Below, in pieces: positions 8,836 to 17,149 of a stretch of 20,349 bases of DNA. Position 1 is the first letter of the stretch. Each line of letters opens with the position of its first letter. A program made the position numbers and the translations under genes. The stretch lies in contig JAIOTR010000353.1 of the NCBI GenBank assembly GCA_021106665.1, forward strand, positions 1 to 20,349, in the 5' to 3' direction. Under the pieces are notes generated by a model. The model did not search any database. It was not told the origin of the DNA and was given only the letters and a program-made list of their open reading frames with translations. Source of the DNA: Bacteroidales bacterium (GTDB taxonomy: Bacteria > Bacteroidota > Bacteroidia > Bacteroidales > JAADJA01).

Positions 8836-9894
8836 ATGAGGTTTAGCAGGCGAACGATTTTATCAGTTATACTTGTGCTTCTTATTGTTGTGATGTTCCT
8901 TCCTATTAAGGTACCTTACAGCTTTGAAGCAACGGCTTTGGTGTTTCCATCACGGGAATGGTATTTTAACAAGGGGCAGGATGACAGTTATGTTAGTGAA
9001 CTTCATGATCTGAAAACCAATGTGATCATTAATTTGAAGGGATATAAGTTTGAGCGTGGTGATATTGCTGAAGTATATATAAAAGAGGGATTAAAATCGG
9101 GAGATTTCATTACTCAATCTGATACCATAGCTTATATTCATTCTTATTTTATTGAAAATGAAATTATCCGCCTTGAAAACCTGAAAGATGTCGAACTTGC
9201 TTCACTTGATGCTAATACTGTAGGCCAAAAACAAGAACAAATCGATGAACAGGAAAAGGAAGTTGCTTTTGCAAAACAGCAGCTTGTGCTTGAAGAAAAG
9301 AACTATAACAGACAACTTAAGCTTTTTAACGACAGTGTAATTTCGTTAGCAGAATTTGAGATTTTTGATAATGGCTACCAATTAGCAGAAATAAATGTTC
9401 AAATAGAAAGTAGTGAACTACTTACATTAAAAACCGGACGTAAGCCAGAAGAGATCAAATACATTCATCAGAAAATTAATTCATACTCAAGGGAGATCGA
9501 AACACTTAATAACCTAAAACAACAGTACTACATTAAGTCTCCAATTAGCGGGGTGGTTAATTTTAATTCAACTCTGAATGGAATTTTAACTGTTAGTGAT
9601 ACAAATCAATTCATGCTTAAGATTCCGGTTAAAATGTACAATATACAGTACCTTGACAGGATTTCAGCTATTCGGTTTTCAATTCCGGGATATAATGATA
9701 AAATTGATGCGTCGTTTATTGATCTGGATGAAAATGTGAATTTAATGTCGAATCAGCAGATGGTGATTGCAAAAGCACTTATCGAAGGGAAAATACAAAA
9801 AGTATATCCAGGTATGGCCGTAAGTTGCAAGGTTATGTGCGATGAAATTACTATTTTTGAATTTTTAAAAAGGGGAATTCATTTGAAGTTTTAG
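8836..9894 (+). CDS. HlyD-like periplasmic adaptor / membrane fusion protein
   Basis: 352 aa. A single N-terminal membrane segment (about 8-23) anchors it in the inner membrane, with the remainder in the periplasm. Residues about 60-101 and 232-256 (YYIKSPISGVVNF) are the two halves of a biotinyl-lipoyl-like domain. They are interrupted by a charged, Gln/Glu-rich alpha-helical hairpin (about 103-231) predicted to be a coiled coil. A beta-barrel-like region with the VYPGMAVSCKV signature (323-333) closes it. This is the architecture of adaptors in RND, ABC and type I export systems. No transporter ATPase or RND pump is adjacent; instead the next genes encode a VTC protein (3 nt away) and a DUF4956 membrane protein. 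I infer that it links an inner-membrane complex to the outer envelope. The hairpin is long enough to reach a partner in the periplasm. Confidence 0.75.
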   Translation: MRFSRRTILSVILVLLIVVMFLPIKVPYSFEATALVFPSREWYFNKGQDDSYVSELHDLKTNVIINLKGYKFERGDIAEVYIKEGLKSGDFITQSDTIAYIHSYFIENEIIRLENLKDVELASLDANTVGQKQEQIDEQEKEVAFAKQQLVLEEKNYNRQLKLFNDSVISLAEFEIFDNGYQLAEINVQIESSELLTLKTGRKPEEIKYIHQKINSYSREIETLNNLKQQYYIKSPISGVVNFNSTLNGILTVSDTNQFMLKIPVKMYNIQYLDRISAIRFSIPGYNDKIDASFIDLDENVNLMSNQQMVIAKALIEGKIQKVYPGMAVSCKVMCDEITIFEFLKRGIHLKF

Positions 9895-9897
9895 CAG

Positions 9898-10662
9898 ATG
9901 CGATACGAATACAAATATATTGTTCATAAAAGTAAGATGGATCGCTTACGCGAAATGTTTTTGCCCTTTGTTAACCTGGATAAATTTGCTGAGGCCGGAG
10001 AAAAATCACAATATACTGTTCGATCAATTTACTTCGATACACCAAGGTTTGATTTTTATTATGAAAAAATTGAAGGGATCAAAAACCGGAAGAAAGTCAG
10101 GCTGCGCGGATATAATGAAGAGGACAAGAATGCTACAGTTTTTCTTGAAATAAAAAGAAAGTATGATATCCCCATAATTAAGTACAGAGCACCTGTTACA
10201 TATGGCGATGCACTTGAAATGTTTAGTGATACAAGGATAAACGGACAGATAATATCTGACAAAATATTTCCCAAAGGACATGAAAACTCCAAAAGGTTTT
10301 TTTATCAGGTTTTAAGTAAAACCCTTAGGCCTGTTGTACTTGTCATCTATGAACGGGAAGCATATTTGAGTAAATTCGATGATACTGTTAGAATAACCAT
10401 TGATAAAAATTTGAGAAGTAAAGCTTATCCAAGGCTAAACGAGTTATATCAGGAAAATCGAATTTCCGGATCATTGACAAATCATTTTATCCTTGAGGTT
10501 AAATTTAATTCCTATTTCCCTGTCTGGCTTAATCCAATTATAGCAAACTTATCTCTTAGAAAGCAAGCAGCATCGAAATATGTGATATCCATGGATACCA
10601 ATAAGGTGGTAACCCAGCTTACAAAATCTAAAATTTATACCAGGTCGAAATGGCCAAATTGA
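9898..10662 (+). CDS. VTC-domain (polyphosphate polymerase-like) protein
   Basis: 254 aa, essentially a single VTC domain (the CYTH/triphosphate-tunnel-like fold of the catalytic domain of yeast Vtc4, which makes polyphosphate from ATP). The tunnel strands rich in alternating charged residues are visible: RYEYKYIV (2-9), VRSIYFDT (41-48), KKVRLRGY (65-72), VFLEIKRKY (81-89), VIYEREAY (149-156), RITIDKNLR (165-173), ILEVKF (198-203) and KQAASKYV (222-229). Candidate phosphate ligands R68, R70, K86, R153 and K227, and acidic metal ligands E84 and E200, are all present, so the active tunnel looks intact. There is no signal peptide or membrane segment; it should be cytosolic, probably docked on the DUF4956 protein encoded 21 nt downstream. 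Polyphosphate synthesis is the family-based expectation; the actual product is not known from sequence. Confidence 0.85.
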   Translation: MRYEYKYIVHKSKMDRLREMFLPFVNLDKFAEAGEKSQYTVRSIYFDTPRFDFYYEKIEGIKNRKKVRLRGYNEEDKNATVFLEIKRKYDIPIIKYRAPVTYGDALEMFSDTRINGQIISDKIFPKGHENSKRFFYQVLSKTLRPVVLVIYEREAYLSKFDDTVRITIDKNLRSKAYPRLNELYQENRISGSLTNHFILEVKFNSYFPVWLNPIIANLSLRKQAASKYVISMDTNKVVTQLTKSKIYTRSKWPN

Positions 10663-10683
10663 TAAAACACATAACCCATTTTT

Positions 10684-11367
10684 ATGTTTGAACAATTTCA
10701 AAATCTTGAATTATTCCCTGTAACTGTATTGGATGTATTTACCAATTTGCTGATAGCGCTTGTATGTGGCATCATTATCGCTTTGGTTTACCGGTTTATT
10801 TATAAAGGGCCAAGCTACTCAGTTACATATGTTAATTCGCTGGTATTACTTGCCCTGGTAACTTCAATAGTAATGCTTGTAATAGGAAATAATCTTGCAA
10901 GGGCATTTGGATTGGTAGGGGCTATGTCGATTATTCGATTCAGAACTGCAGTTCGTGATGTACAGGATATTGTGTTTATCTTTTTTTCGCTTTCTATTGG
11001 GATGGCCTCAGGAGTAGGTTTACATATTATTGCACTTGTAGGGACAATAGTTATAAGCCTGATTGCTATCGTATTGGTTACTTTTAATTTTGGTGCACCC
11101 AGAAAACGGGAATATTTGATACAAGTTTCGTATTTTTCAAATAAGGAGAATGAATCAGCAATTGAAGGGATATTGAAGAAGCATTGTAAAAAAATGCGAC
11201 TTGTTAATTTAAAAAAGCTGGATGAAGATAATGTTGAGGCATTTTACCAGGTGAGTTATAAAAGGAAAGAAAAGAGCAGCGAATTGCTGAGAGAGTTAAA
11301 CAGCTTTGAACAGATCCAGCATGTAAACCTGTTCTTTGATGATGACGATGCTGATACAACTACATAA
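10684..11367 (+). CDS. DUF4956 family inner-membrane protein
   Basis: 227 aa. Roughly four hydrophobic helices (about 18-38, 50-68, 94-110 and 112-135) precede a soluble C-terminal domain (about 141-218) of beta-alpha-beta type, ending in a very acidic tail (DDDDAD). Between the second and third helices is the strongly conserved DUF4956 signature GLVGAMSIIRFRTAVRD (76-92), followed by QDIVFIFFSLSIGMASG; its buried basic residues resemble an ion- or phosphate-interacting loop. The function of DUF4956 is unknown. Its genes are commonly found next to VTC and CotH genes, as here (recalled association). I infer a membrane partner of the VTC enzyme, possibly a channel or scaffold for the product. 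Confidence 0.85.
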   Translation: MFEQFQNLELFPVTVLDVFTNLLIALVCGIIIALVYRFIYKGPSYSVTYVNSLVLLALVTSIVMLVIGNNLARAFGLVGAMSIIRFRTAVRDVQDIVFIFFSLSIGMASGVGLHIIALVGTIVISLIAIVLVTFNFGAPRKREYLIQVSYFSNKENESAIEGILKKHCKKMRLVNLKKLDEDNVEAFYQVSYKRKEKSSELLRELNSFEQIQHVNLFFDDDDADTTT

Positions 11368-11377
11368 TTATTGATCT

Positions 11378-12103
11378 ATGAAGGCAATGATCTATGCAGC
11401 CGGATTAGGAACCCGATTACATCCCATCACACAGCAAATACCTAAAGCCTTAGTCCAAATAAGTGGAAAGCCACTTTTAGAGATTCTAATCGAAAAGTTT
11501 ATCAAAACTGGAATCCATGATATTATAATCAATGTTCATCATTTCGCTGAACAGATCATTGAGTTTGTAAATACAAAAGAAAATTTTGGAATAAACATTC
11601 AATTCTCTGATGAAAGAAATAAATTACTGGACACCGGTGGAGGGTTAAAAAAAGCTTCCTGGTTTTTTGATGATGGCAATGCCTTCCTTGTTCATAATGC
11701 GGATGTGCTATCGGATATTGATTTAAATAATTTAGTTGAAACACATTTGAAGTTAAATGCCATAGCAACAGTTGCCGTTAGAAAACGGACAACATCCAGG
11801 TATTTATTATTCGATCAGGAAAATGTTTTATGTGGCTGGGAAAACATTAAAACCGGCGAACGTATAATGACAAGACCAACCAAATTCTACCTGCAATTTG
11901 GCTTTAGTGGAATTCATGTAATCAACCCCTCAATATTCAATTATATGGAAGAGAAAGGAAAATTCTCTATCATTGAAAGTTATCTTAAGTTAGCGAAACA
12001 TCATAAAATAATTTCTTTTGATCATACTCATTCTATATGGCTCGATCTCGGTAAAAATGAAAACCTGCAAGAAGCGGAAATAATAATTGATAAAATTATT
12101 TAG
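11378..12103 (+). CDS. Sugar-1-phosphate nucleotidyltransferase (MurU/RmlA-like)
   Basis: 241 aa, a full-length single-domain NTP-transferase. The nucleotide-binding signature GLGTRLHPITQQIPKAL (9-25) is complete, K31 follows, and DTGGGLKKA (85-93) matches the MurU-type loop. HNAD (106-109) provides the metal-binding Asp, and the C-terminal WLDLG (221-225) is the second metal site. It transfers NMP to a sugar 1-phosphate; MurU-type members act on N-acetylmuramate 1-phosphate with UTP, but the sugar cannot be decided here. The usual MurU partner kinase (AmgK) is not present in the window. The start lies 10 nt after the DUF4956 stop, so it is probably the last gene of that operon and may feed an activated sugar to the same envelope process (inference). 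Confidence 0.8.
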   Translation: MKAMIYAAGLGTRLHPITQQIPKALVQISGKPLLEILIEKFIKTGIHDIIINVHHFAEQIIEFVNTKENFGINIQFSDERNKLLDTGGGLKKASWFFDDGNAFLVHNADVLSDIDLNNLVETHLKLNAIATVAVRKRTTSRYLLFDQENVLCGWENIKTGERIMTRPTKFYLQFGFSGIHVINPSIFNYMEEKGKFSIIESYLKLAKHHKIISFDHTHSIWLDLGKNENLQEAEIIIDKII

Positions 12104-12168
12104 CATATTCCTGTGCCGTCTCCCTATATTGTTTTAAATTTATTGCCGTATTAATTTCCTTTGAAACT

Positions 12169-15018
12169 ATGCAGGCATTCCTTGACAAAACAGCAGCTTA
12201 TATTATTGATAATTATGGTAATTCTATCGACAAGGTTTGTGTCGTTTTACCAAATCGCAGGGCAGGATTATTTTTAAAAAAGAATCTGTCGAATCAGGCG
12301 AAAAAGACAATCTGGTCTCCAGCCATATATTCCATCGAAGATTTTATTATCGAATTATCAGGATATTCTGTTATTGATCCGGTATATCTGCAATTTGAAT
12401 TGTATGAGGTTCATAAAGAGGTTGAAGGGTCAGCAGCCCATGATTTCGGTGAGTTTTTGAAGTGGGGGAGGGTGTTGCTAAATGATTTCAATGAAATTGA
12501 CATGTATCTGGTTGATTCAACTCGGATATTCAGTTATTTAACGGATGCCAAAGCCATATCCTTATGGAACCTGGATGGTAAACCGTTGACCGATTTTGAG
12601 ATCAGGTATTTACGCTTTTACAATTCATTAAAGGTTTATTATGATAAACTCAAAGTAAAACTTTTAAAGAAGAACCAGGTTTATCAGGGATTGGCTTACA
12701 GAAAACTGGCTGAAAATATTGACAAAATTGAAACACTTCCGTGGATTAAAGTTTTATTTGTAGGATTTAATGCACTTACTTTATCAGAAGAGGTTATTGT
12801 TTCATCACTCAAGAAGACAGGAAAGGCTGAACTCATCTGGGATGCTGATAGTTATTACATGGATAATGAAATACAGGAAGCTGGGAATTTTATCCGCAAG
12901 TATAAACATCAATTCGCTCAGGATGAGTATAAGTGGATCGAAAATTATTTCTCGTCAGAAGAAAAAAAGATACAGGTCATTGGTGTTGCACGCAGTGTTG
13001 GGCAGGTAAAGGCAGCAGGCCAGGTTATAAAAAATATTGCGGATCAAAATCCCGATATGCAAAATACCGCTGTGGTATTAAATGACGAATCTTTAACTAT
13101 TCCTTTATTGAACTCAATTCCTGAATCAATAAATGAATTTAACCTGACAATGGGCCTACCTTTAAGATCAACCCCTTTGTTTCCGATCATTGATGCGATA
13201 TTTAATCTGCAGATAAATATTTTGAAGTTTGATAGAACCGGAGGTAAAACACCACGACTTTATTACAGAGATATAATCAGGGTTTTAGAACATCCTTATT
13301 TGAAATTTTCATTTACCTATTCCGGATTAGAATCAGTATCCGATCAAATCAAAAAGTCAAATAAAATATTTTTCGGGCATGCAGAATTAATGTCAGAATA
13401 TTTTGCTGATGATCAGCCATACAAAAATTTTATTACTGAAATTTTTAAACCATGGAAAAATAATCCTGTTATCGGAACAGATAGCTTGATAACTTTTCTG
13501 AAGTATCTTCAACATTACTTCACCTCAGAGCAAGACCAAAAGAAATATCAATTGGAGTTGGAATACCTATTTCATCTTTCCAGGGTTTTTAATAAGCTAA
13601 AAATGCTATTGGAGGAACATCCTATAATTGCAGATGTCAAAACATTCAGGGAAATATTTAACCAGGTTGTTCAATCTGTTACCATTCCATTTTATGGCGA
13701 ACCATTAAAAGGGTTACAAGTAATGGGAATGCTTGAAACCCGGACCCTTGATTTTGAAAATATAATCATGCTATCGGTCAATGAAGGTTTTATCCCTTCA
13801 GCCAAATCTGATAATTCATTTATTCCGTTTGAGATAAAAAATGAATATAATCTACCAACCCATCATGATAGAAATTCAGTTTTTGCTTATCATTTTTACC
13901 GCATTTTACAACGTGCAAAAAATATCCATCTGTTGTATAATACCGAACCTGGCGATTTAAGTGGTGGTGATAGAAGCCGGTATGTGTCGCAATTGTTATA
14001 CGAACTACCGAAGTATAATCCGAAAATTCAAATAAAGGAAGAAATCTTATCCATCCCACCATTACAGGAAAGAATTGATGATACAATTTCTATTGATAAG
14101 TCTTCTGATATTTTGGATAGACTTAATGGACTTGCGCAAACAGGTTTTTCAACAAGCGCATTGAATGTTTACCGCAATTGTAAATTGCAATTCTATTTCA
14201 ATTATATAGCTCGTATAGAAGATACTGAAGAGGTGGAAGAAACCATCGAAGCAAGTACATTGGGCACTGTTGTGCATGATGTTCTTCAAATTCTTTATGA
14301 ATCATTAATCGGAAAAGAGCTGGTGCCTGATGACATAAAAGCAATGGACCCAAAGATTGAGAAACTTATTAGAGAATCTTTTTTAAGAAACTATAAAAAT
14401 GGCGATATTGATTTCGGAAAAAATCTTTTGATTGTGAGGGTTGCCGGTTTATTCATTAACAGATTCCTTGAAAGAGAGACAAAATTTATTAGAGAAAATA
14501 GAGCATCAGGCCATCATCTGATAATTAAAAGTCTTGAACAGAGATTTGAAACATATTTGCAATTACAAAATAAAAGCCTGGATATTAAGGTTAAATTAAA
14601 GGGTTTTTTCGACAGGTTGGATGAATTGGGGACTATAATCAGGATCATTGACTACAAAACCGGGAGTGTTTCTACTAACGATCTGAAACTGAAAGAATGG
14701 GATTCATTGTTGGACGATATCAAATTTGATAAATGTTTTCAATTGTTACTTTACTCATATATTTACAGCAAAGCTACTGTTATAAAGGTTGAAAGGTTAA
14801 GGCCGGGGATTATTTCGTTTCGAAATCTTAGCAGTGGTTTTATGGGTTTGGGCTTACCGGAAAGAGATGGAATATCGGAAAGCGCTTTACAACAATTTGA
14901 AAATGTCTTAAAAAAAATTCTTCTTGAAATTTACAATCCGGATATTCCTTTTACTCAGGTTGAAAATCTCGATAACTGTAAATATTGCTCCTTTAAATCA
15001 ATTTGTGGAAGAAATTGA
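12169..15018 (+). CDS. AddB-like PD-(D/E)XK exonuclease with 4Fe-4S cysteines
   Basis: 949 aa. The N-terminal part is an inactivated UvrD-like helicase fold, in which the Walker A position reads VVLPNRRAGLFLKK (25-38), without GKT. The C-terminal part is a RecB/AddB-family nuclease: H703 (GTVVHDVLQ), D815 (GFFDRLDE), D828 and K830 (IIDYKTG), and a QLLLYSYIY helix. C671 (YRNCKLQF) and the C-terminal C937, C940 and C946 (CKYCSFKSICGR) form the split 4Fe-4S cluster typical of AddB, which pins down the duplex end. It probably works with an AddA helicase-nuclease, encoded elsewhere, in double-strand break resection for RecA loading. In Bacteroidota addB and addA homologues are often neighbours, but no addA is seen on either side. 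A 65-nt gap separates it from the preceding gene. Confidence 0.85.
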   Translation: MQAFLDKTAAYIIDNYGNSIDKVCVVLPNRRAGLFLKKNLSNQAKKTIWSPAIYSIEDFIIELSGYSVIDPVYLQFELYEVHKEVEGSAAHDFGEFLKWGRVLLNDFNEIDMYLVDSTRIFSYLTDAKAISLWNLDGKPLTDFEIRYLRFYNSLKVYYDKLKVKLLKKNQVYQGLAYRKLAENIDKIETLPWIKVLFVGFNALTLSEEVIVSSLKKTGKAELIWDADSYYMDNEIQEAGNFIRKYKHQFAQDEYKWIENYFSSEEKKIQVIGVARSVGQVKAAGQVIKNIADQNPDMQNTAVVLNDESLTIPLLNSIPESINEFNLTMGLPLRSTPLFPIIDAIFNLQINILKFDRTGGKTPRLYYRDIIRVLEHPYLKFSFTYSGLESVSDQIKKSNKIFFGHAELMSEYFADDQPYKNFITEIFKPWKNNPVIGTDSLITFLKYLQHYFTSEQDQKKYQLELEYLFHLSRVFNKLKMLLEEHPIIADVKTFREIFNQVVQSVTIPFYGEPLKGLQVMGMLETRTLDFENIIMLSVNEGFIPSAKSDNSFIPFEIKNEYNLPTHHDRNSVFAYHFYRILQRAKNIHLLYNTEPGDLSGGDRSRYVSQLLYELPKYNPKIQIKEEILSIPPLQERIDDTISIDKSSDILDRLNGLAQTGFSTSALNVYRNCKLQFYFNYIARIEDTEEVEETIEASTLGTVVHDVLQILYESLIGKELVPDDIKAMDPKIEKLIRESFLRNYKNGDIDFGKNLLIVRVAGLFINRFLERETKFIRENRASGHHLIIKSLEQRFETYLQLQNKSLDIKVKLKGFFDRLDELGTIIRIIDYKTGSVSTNDLKLKEWDSLLDDIKFDKCFQLLLYSYIYSKATVIKVERLRPGIISFRNLSSGFMGLGLPERDGISESALQQFENVLKKILLEIYNPDIPFTQVENLDNCKYCSFKSICGRN

Positions 15019-15112
15019 TCTAAATGTGTGAAAATTAATTTCTTTTTCTTATCTTCGTATTCAACTCCAGAGTATTATTGAACTGTATTTACTTTGAATT
15101 GTTTTTTAAGTG

Positions 15113-16189
15113 ATGACTGATAAATTGAAAACAGATTATAAGCTTTATGATGACCCCTTGAGGTTTTACAATGCTATGCTCAGTGATATCGAGAATGCTA
15201 AAGACTACATATATCTCGAAACTTACAGGTTTAATAACGACTCCATTGGTATCAAGTTCCGGGATGCACTGACACGGAAGAGTAGGGAAGGGGTAGAGAT
15301 AAAACTCCTGATGGATTCATGGGGAACATCGCTTCCTTCAAATTTTTTCAGTGAATTGCAAAATAACAAAGGAGAGGTTAGGTTTTTTCTTAAAGTCAAG
15401 TTTTTTTGGGATTTTTTTACCAGGAACCATCGTCGAAATCACCGCAAACTTCTCATTATTGATGACATTATAACCTATATCGGTTCAGCCAATTTAACTG
15501 ATTATTCCTTAAACTGGCGAGAATCAATATTGCGAATAAAATCCAGCCTCGCAATCTCTTTTAAAAAGGTATTCATGCAGCATTATGAATTGTACAACAA
15601 GTATGTCTTTGAGAAGATGATCAACATTAGGAAAATCACACATGAAGGCTGCGAAATTTTGCGTGATGTACCTTCTCTCACAAAGCAAAGAATTAGAAAG
15701 AGATACATTGAACTTATCCGAGCTGCTAACCATGAGGTAGTAATTGAAACACCATATTTCCTGCCAAGTTATTATTTACGGAAAGCGCTGACAGATGCTG
15801 CCAGGAGAGGTGTTGATGTAAAAGTAATCATGCCCAGGCATTCCGATGTTGGCCTGATTGACATTTTGCGGAATAAGTTTTTAGGCCCTCTTGCCAAAAA
15901 TGGTGTAAAATTGCTCTTTTATATACCACACAATCTCCATGCAAAGATGATAATGGTTGACAAAGAGGTTTTTTCCTTAGGCTCACCTAATTTTGATTAC
16001 AGAAGTTTTCGCTTTCAGCATGAGATTGTTATTGTTGGAAATGAAAAAAGTGTATTAGACCAGATGGACAAGCATATTAAAGAAACGCTTTTAAATAGTG
16101 AGGAGTTTAATTATGATGTTTGGTTGAAAAGGTCGGCTATACAAAAGTTCTTTGAGTTGATATTATTGCCTTTCAGGCATCTTTTGTAA
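15113..16189 (+). CDS. Phospholipase D-like protein (cardiolipin synthase type, two HKD motifs)
   Basis: 358 aa from the ATG at 15113; a GTG three bases earlier is in frame but less likely. Two catalytic HxKxxxxD motifs are present: H110/K112/D117 (NHRKLLIIDD, then GSANL) and H276/K278/D283 (LHAKMIMVD, then GSPNFDYRSF), so the enzyme should be active and form one bilobed site. Family members transfer phosphatidyl groups (cardiolipin synthase ClsB/C type) or hydrolyse phosphodiesters. It lacks the two N-terminal membrane helices of ClsA; the aromatic and basic patch at about 90-110 (FFLKVKFFWDFF) and the hydrophobic C-terminus (KFFELILLPF) suggest peripheral membrane contact. Cardiolipin synthesis is the best guess. 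The gene is preceded by 94 nt without a clear promoter and its end overlaps the convergent lpxD-like gene by 17 nt. Confidence 0.8.
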   Translation: MTDKLKTDYKLYDDPLRFYNAMLSDIENAKDYIYLETYRFNNDSIGIKFRDALTRKSREGVEIKLLMDSWGTSLPSNFFSELQNNKGEVRFFLKVKFFWDFFTRNHRRNHRKLLIIDDIITYIGSANLTDYSLNWRESILRIKSSLAISFKKVFMQHYELYNKYVFEKMINIRKITHEGCEILRDVPSLTKQRIRKRYIELIRAANHEVVIETPYFLPSYYLRKALTDAARRGVDVKVIMPRHSDVGLIDILRNKFLGPLAKNGVKLLFYIPHNLHAKMIMVDKEVFSLGSPNFDYRSFRFQHEIVIVGNEKSVLDQMDKHIKETLLNSEEFNYDVWLKRSAIQKFFELILLPFRHLL

Positions 16190-17120
16190 GATTGTTGAGG
16201 GTTTCGTACATTTCTGGTAACTTCCTGATTAGTACCAGTTCTTTCCATTTCTTTCTTGCCTCAATTGCCGGCGCACCAAAATATACTTTATTCCCTTCAA
16301 TACTTTTGTCAATTGAAGATGTGCCTAATAGTACTGCACCTTTGCCAACGGTGATATCTTTGTTTATGGCGACCTGTCCCCACAGTATCACGTCATCCTC
16401 AACTTTTACCACCCCTCCGACCAATACTGCTGAAGCAAAAAGGCACCTTTTACCAATATTAGTATCGTGTCCGATTTGAATATGATTATCAAATTTAGTG
16501 TATTCATCTATGATAGTATCACCCGAAACACCCCTGTCTATCGTACAGTTGGCGCCGATCTCTACATGATCTTTTATAACAACCCTACCGCAAGATTCAA
16601 ACTTAACTGTCTTCTTTTCTCTTTTCTGAAAATAAAAGGCATCGGCACCCAGAACAGTACCGGCATGAATTATTACATTATCTCCTAATATGGAGTAGTC
16701 ATAAATAGTAACATTGGGATGGATAATACAGTTTTTCCCGATTTTTACATTTTCCCCAATAAATGTTCCGGGTTGAATAATTGTTCCTTCCCCTATTTCG
16801 GCTGTATCACTGATCATTTTATTGGAAGCAACAAAAGGCCTGAATTTTTTCACCAACTTCATATAATCCATAAATGGATCATCAGAAAATAATAAGGTTT
16901 TTCCATTGGGAAGTGTAACTCTTTTATTGATCAGAATGGTAGTTGCTTTCGAAGTGAGGGCTTTGTCGTAGTATTTAGGATGATCAACAAATGTCAGATC
17001 GCCCGGTTCCACCATATGAATTTCATTGATGCCGGTAATTATGAATTCAGGATCACCATCATAATCCGCATTAATAATTTCAGCTATTTGCTTTAACGTG
17101 AAAGGGTGATCAAATTTCAT
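16173..17120 (-). CDS. lpxD: LpxD-like UDP-3-O-acylglucosamine N-acyltransferase
   Basis: 315 aa. An N-terminal LpxD-specific domain (about 1-100, FTLKQIAEIIN...VEPGDLTFVDHPKY) is followed by a left-handed beta-helix of hexapeptide repeats (about 103-275, e.g. IGEGTIIQPGTFIGENVKIG) and a C-terminal helix (KKWKELVLIRKLPEMY). The probable catalytic His is H218 in QIGHDTNIG, aligned with the essential His of E. coli LpxD. It adds the N-linked acyl chain to lipid A precursors in the cytoplasm. The usual GSDGFGF-type segment is GADAFYFQ here, a version I associate with the second LpxD-like paralogue of Bacteroidota; it may therefore differ in acyl donor or substrate. It sits next to efp rather than the usual lpxC-fabZ-lpxA genes. 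Confidence 0.8.
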   Translation of the reverse strand: MKFDHPFTLKQIAEIINADYDGDPEFIITGINEIHMVEPGDLTFVDHPKYYDKALTSKATTILINKRVTLPNGKTLLFSDDPFMDYMKLVKKFRPFVASNKMISDTAEIGEGTIIQPGTFIGENVKIGKNCIIHPNVTIYDYSILGDNVIIHAGTVLGADAFYFQKREKKTVKFESCGRVVIKDHVEIGANCTIDRGVSGDTIIDEYTKFDNHIQIGHDTNIGKRCLFASAVLVGGVVKVEDDVILWGQVAINKDITVGKGAVLLGTSSIDKSIEGNKVYFGAPAIEARKKWKELVLIRKLPEMYETLNNLTKDA

Positions 17121-17149
17121 AATATGTTACATTAAACTCAGAACTTTTA

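Noticed and set aside
10024..10292. Overlapping minus-strand frames inside the VTC gene
   Set aside because: They are shadows of the VTC coding sequence, without recognisable domains or promoter.
15050..15057. TATCTTCG as a promoter box for the PLD gene
   Set aside because: One mismatch to TAnnTTTG and no -33 TTG at suitable distance.
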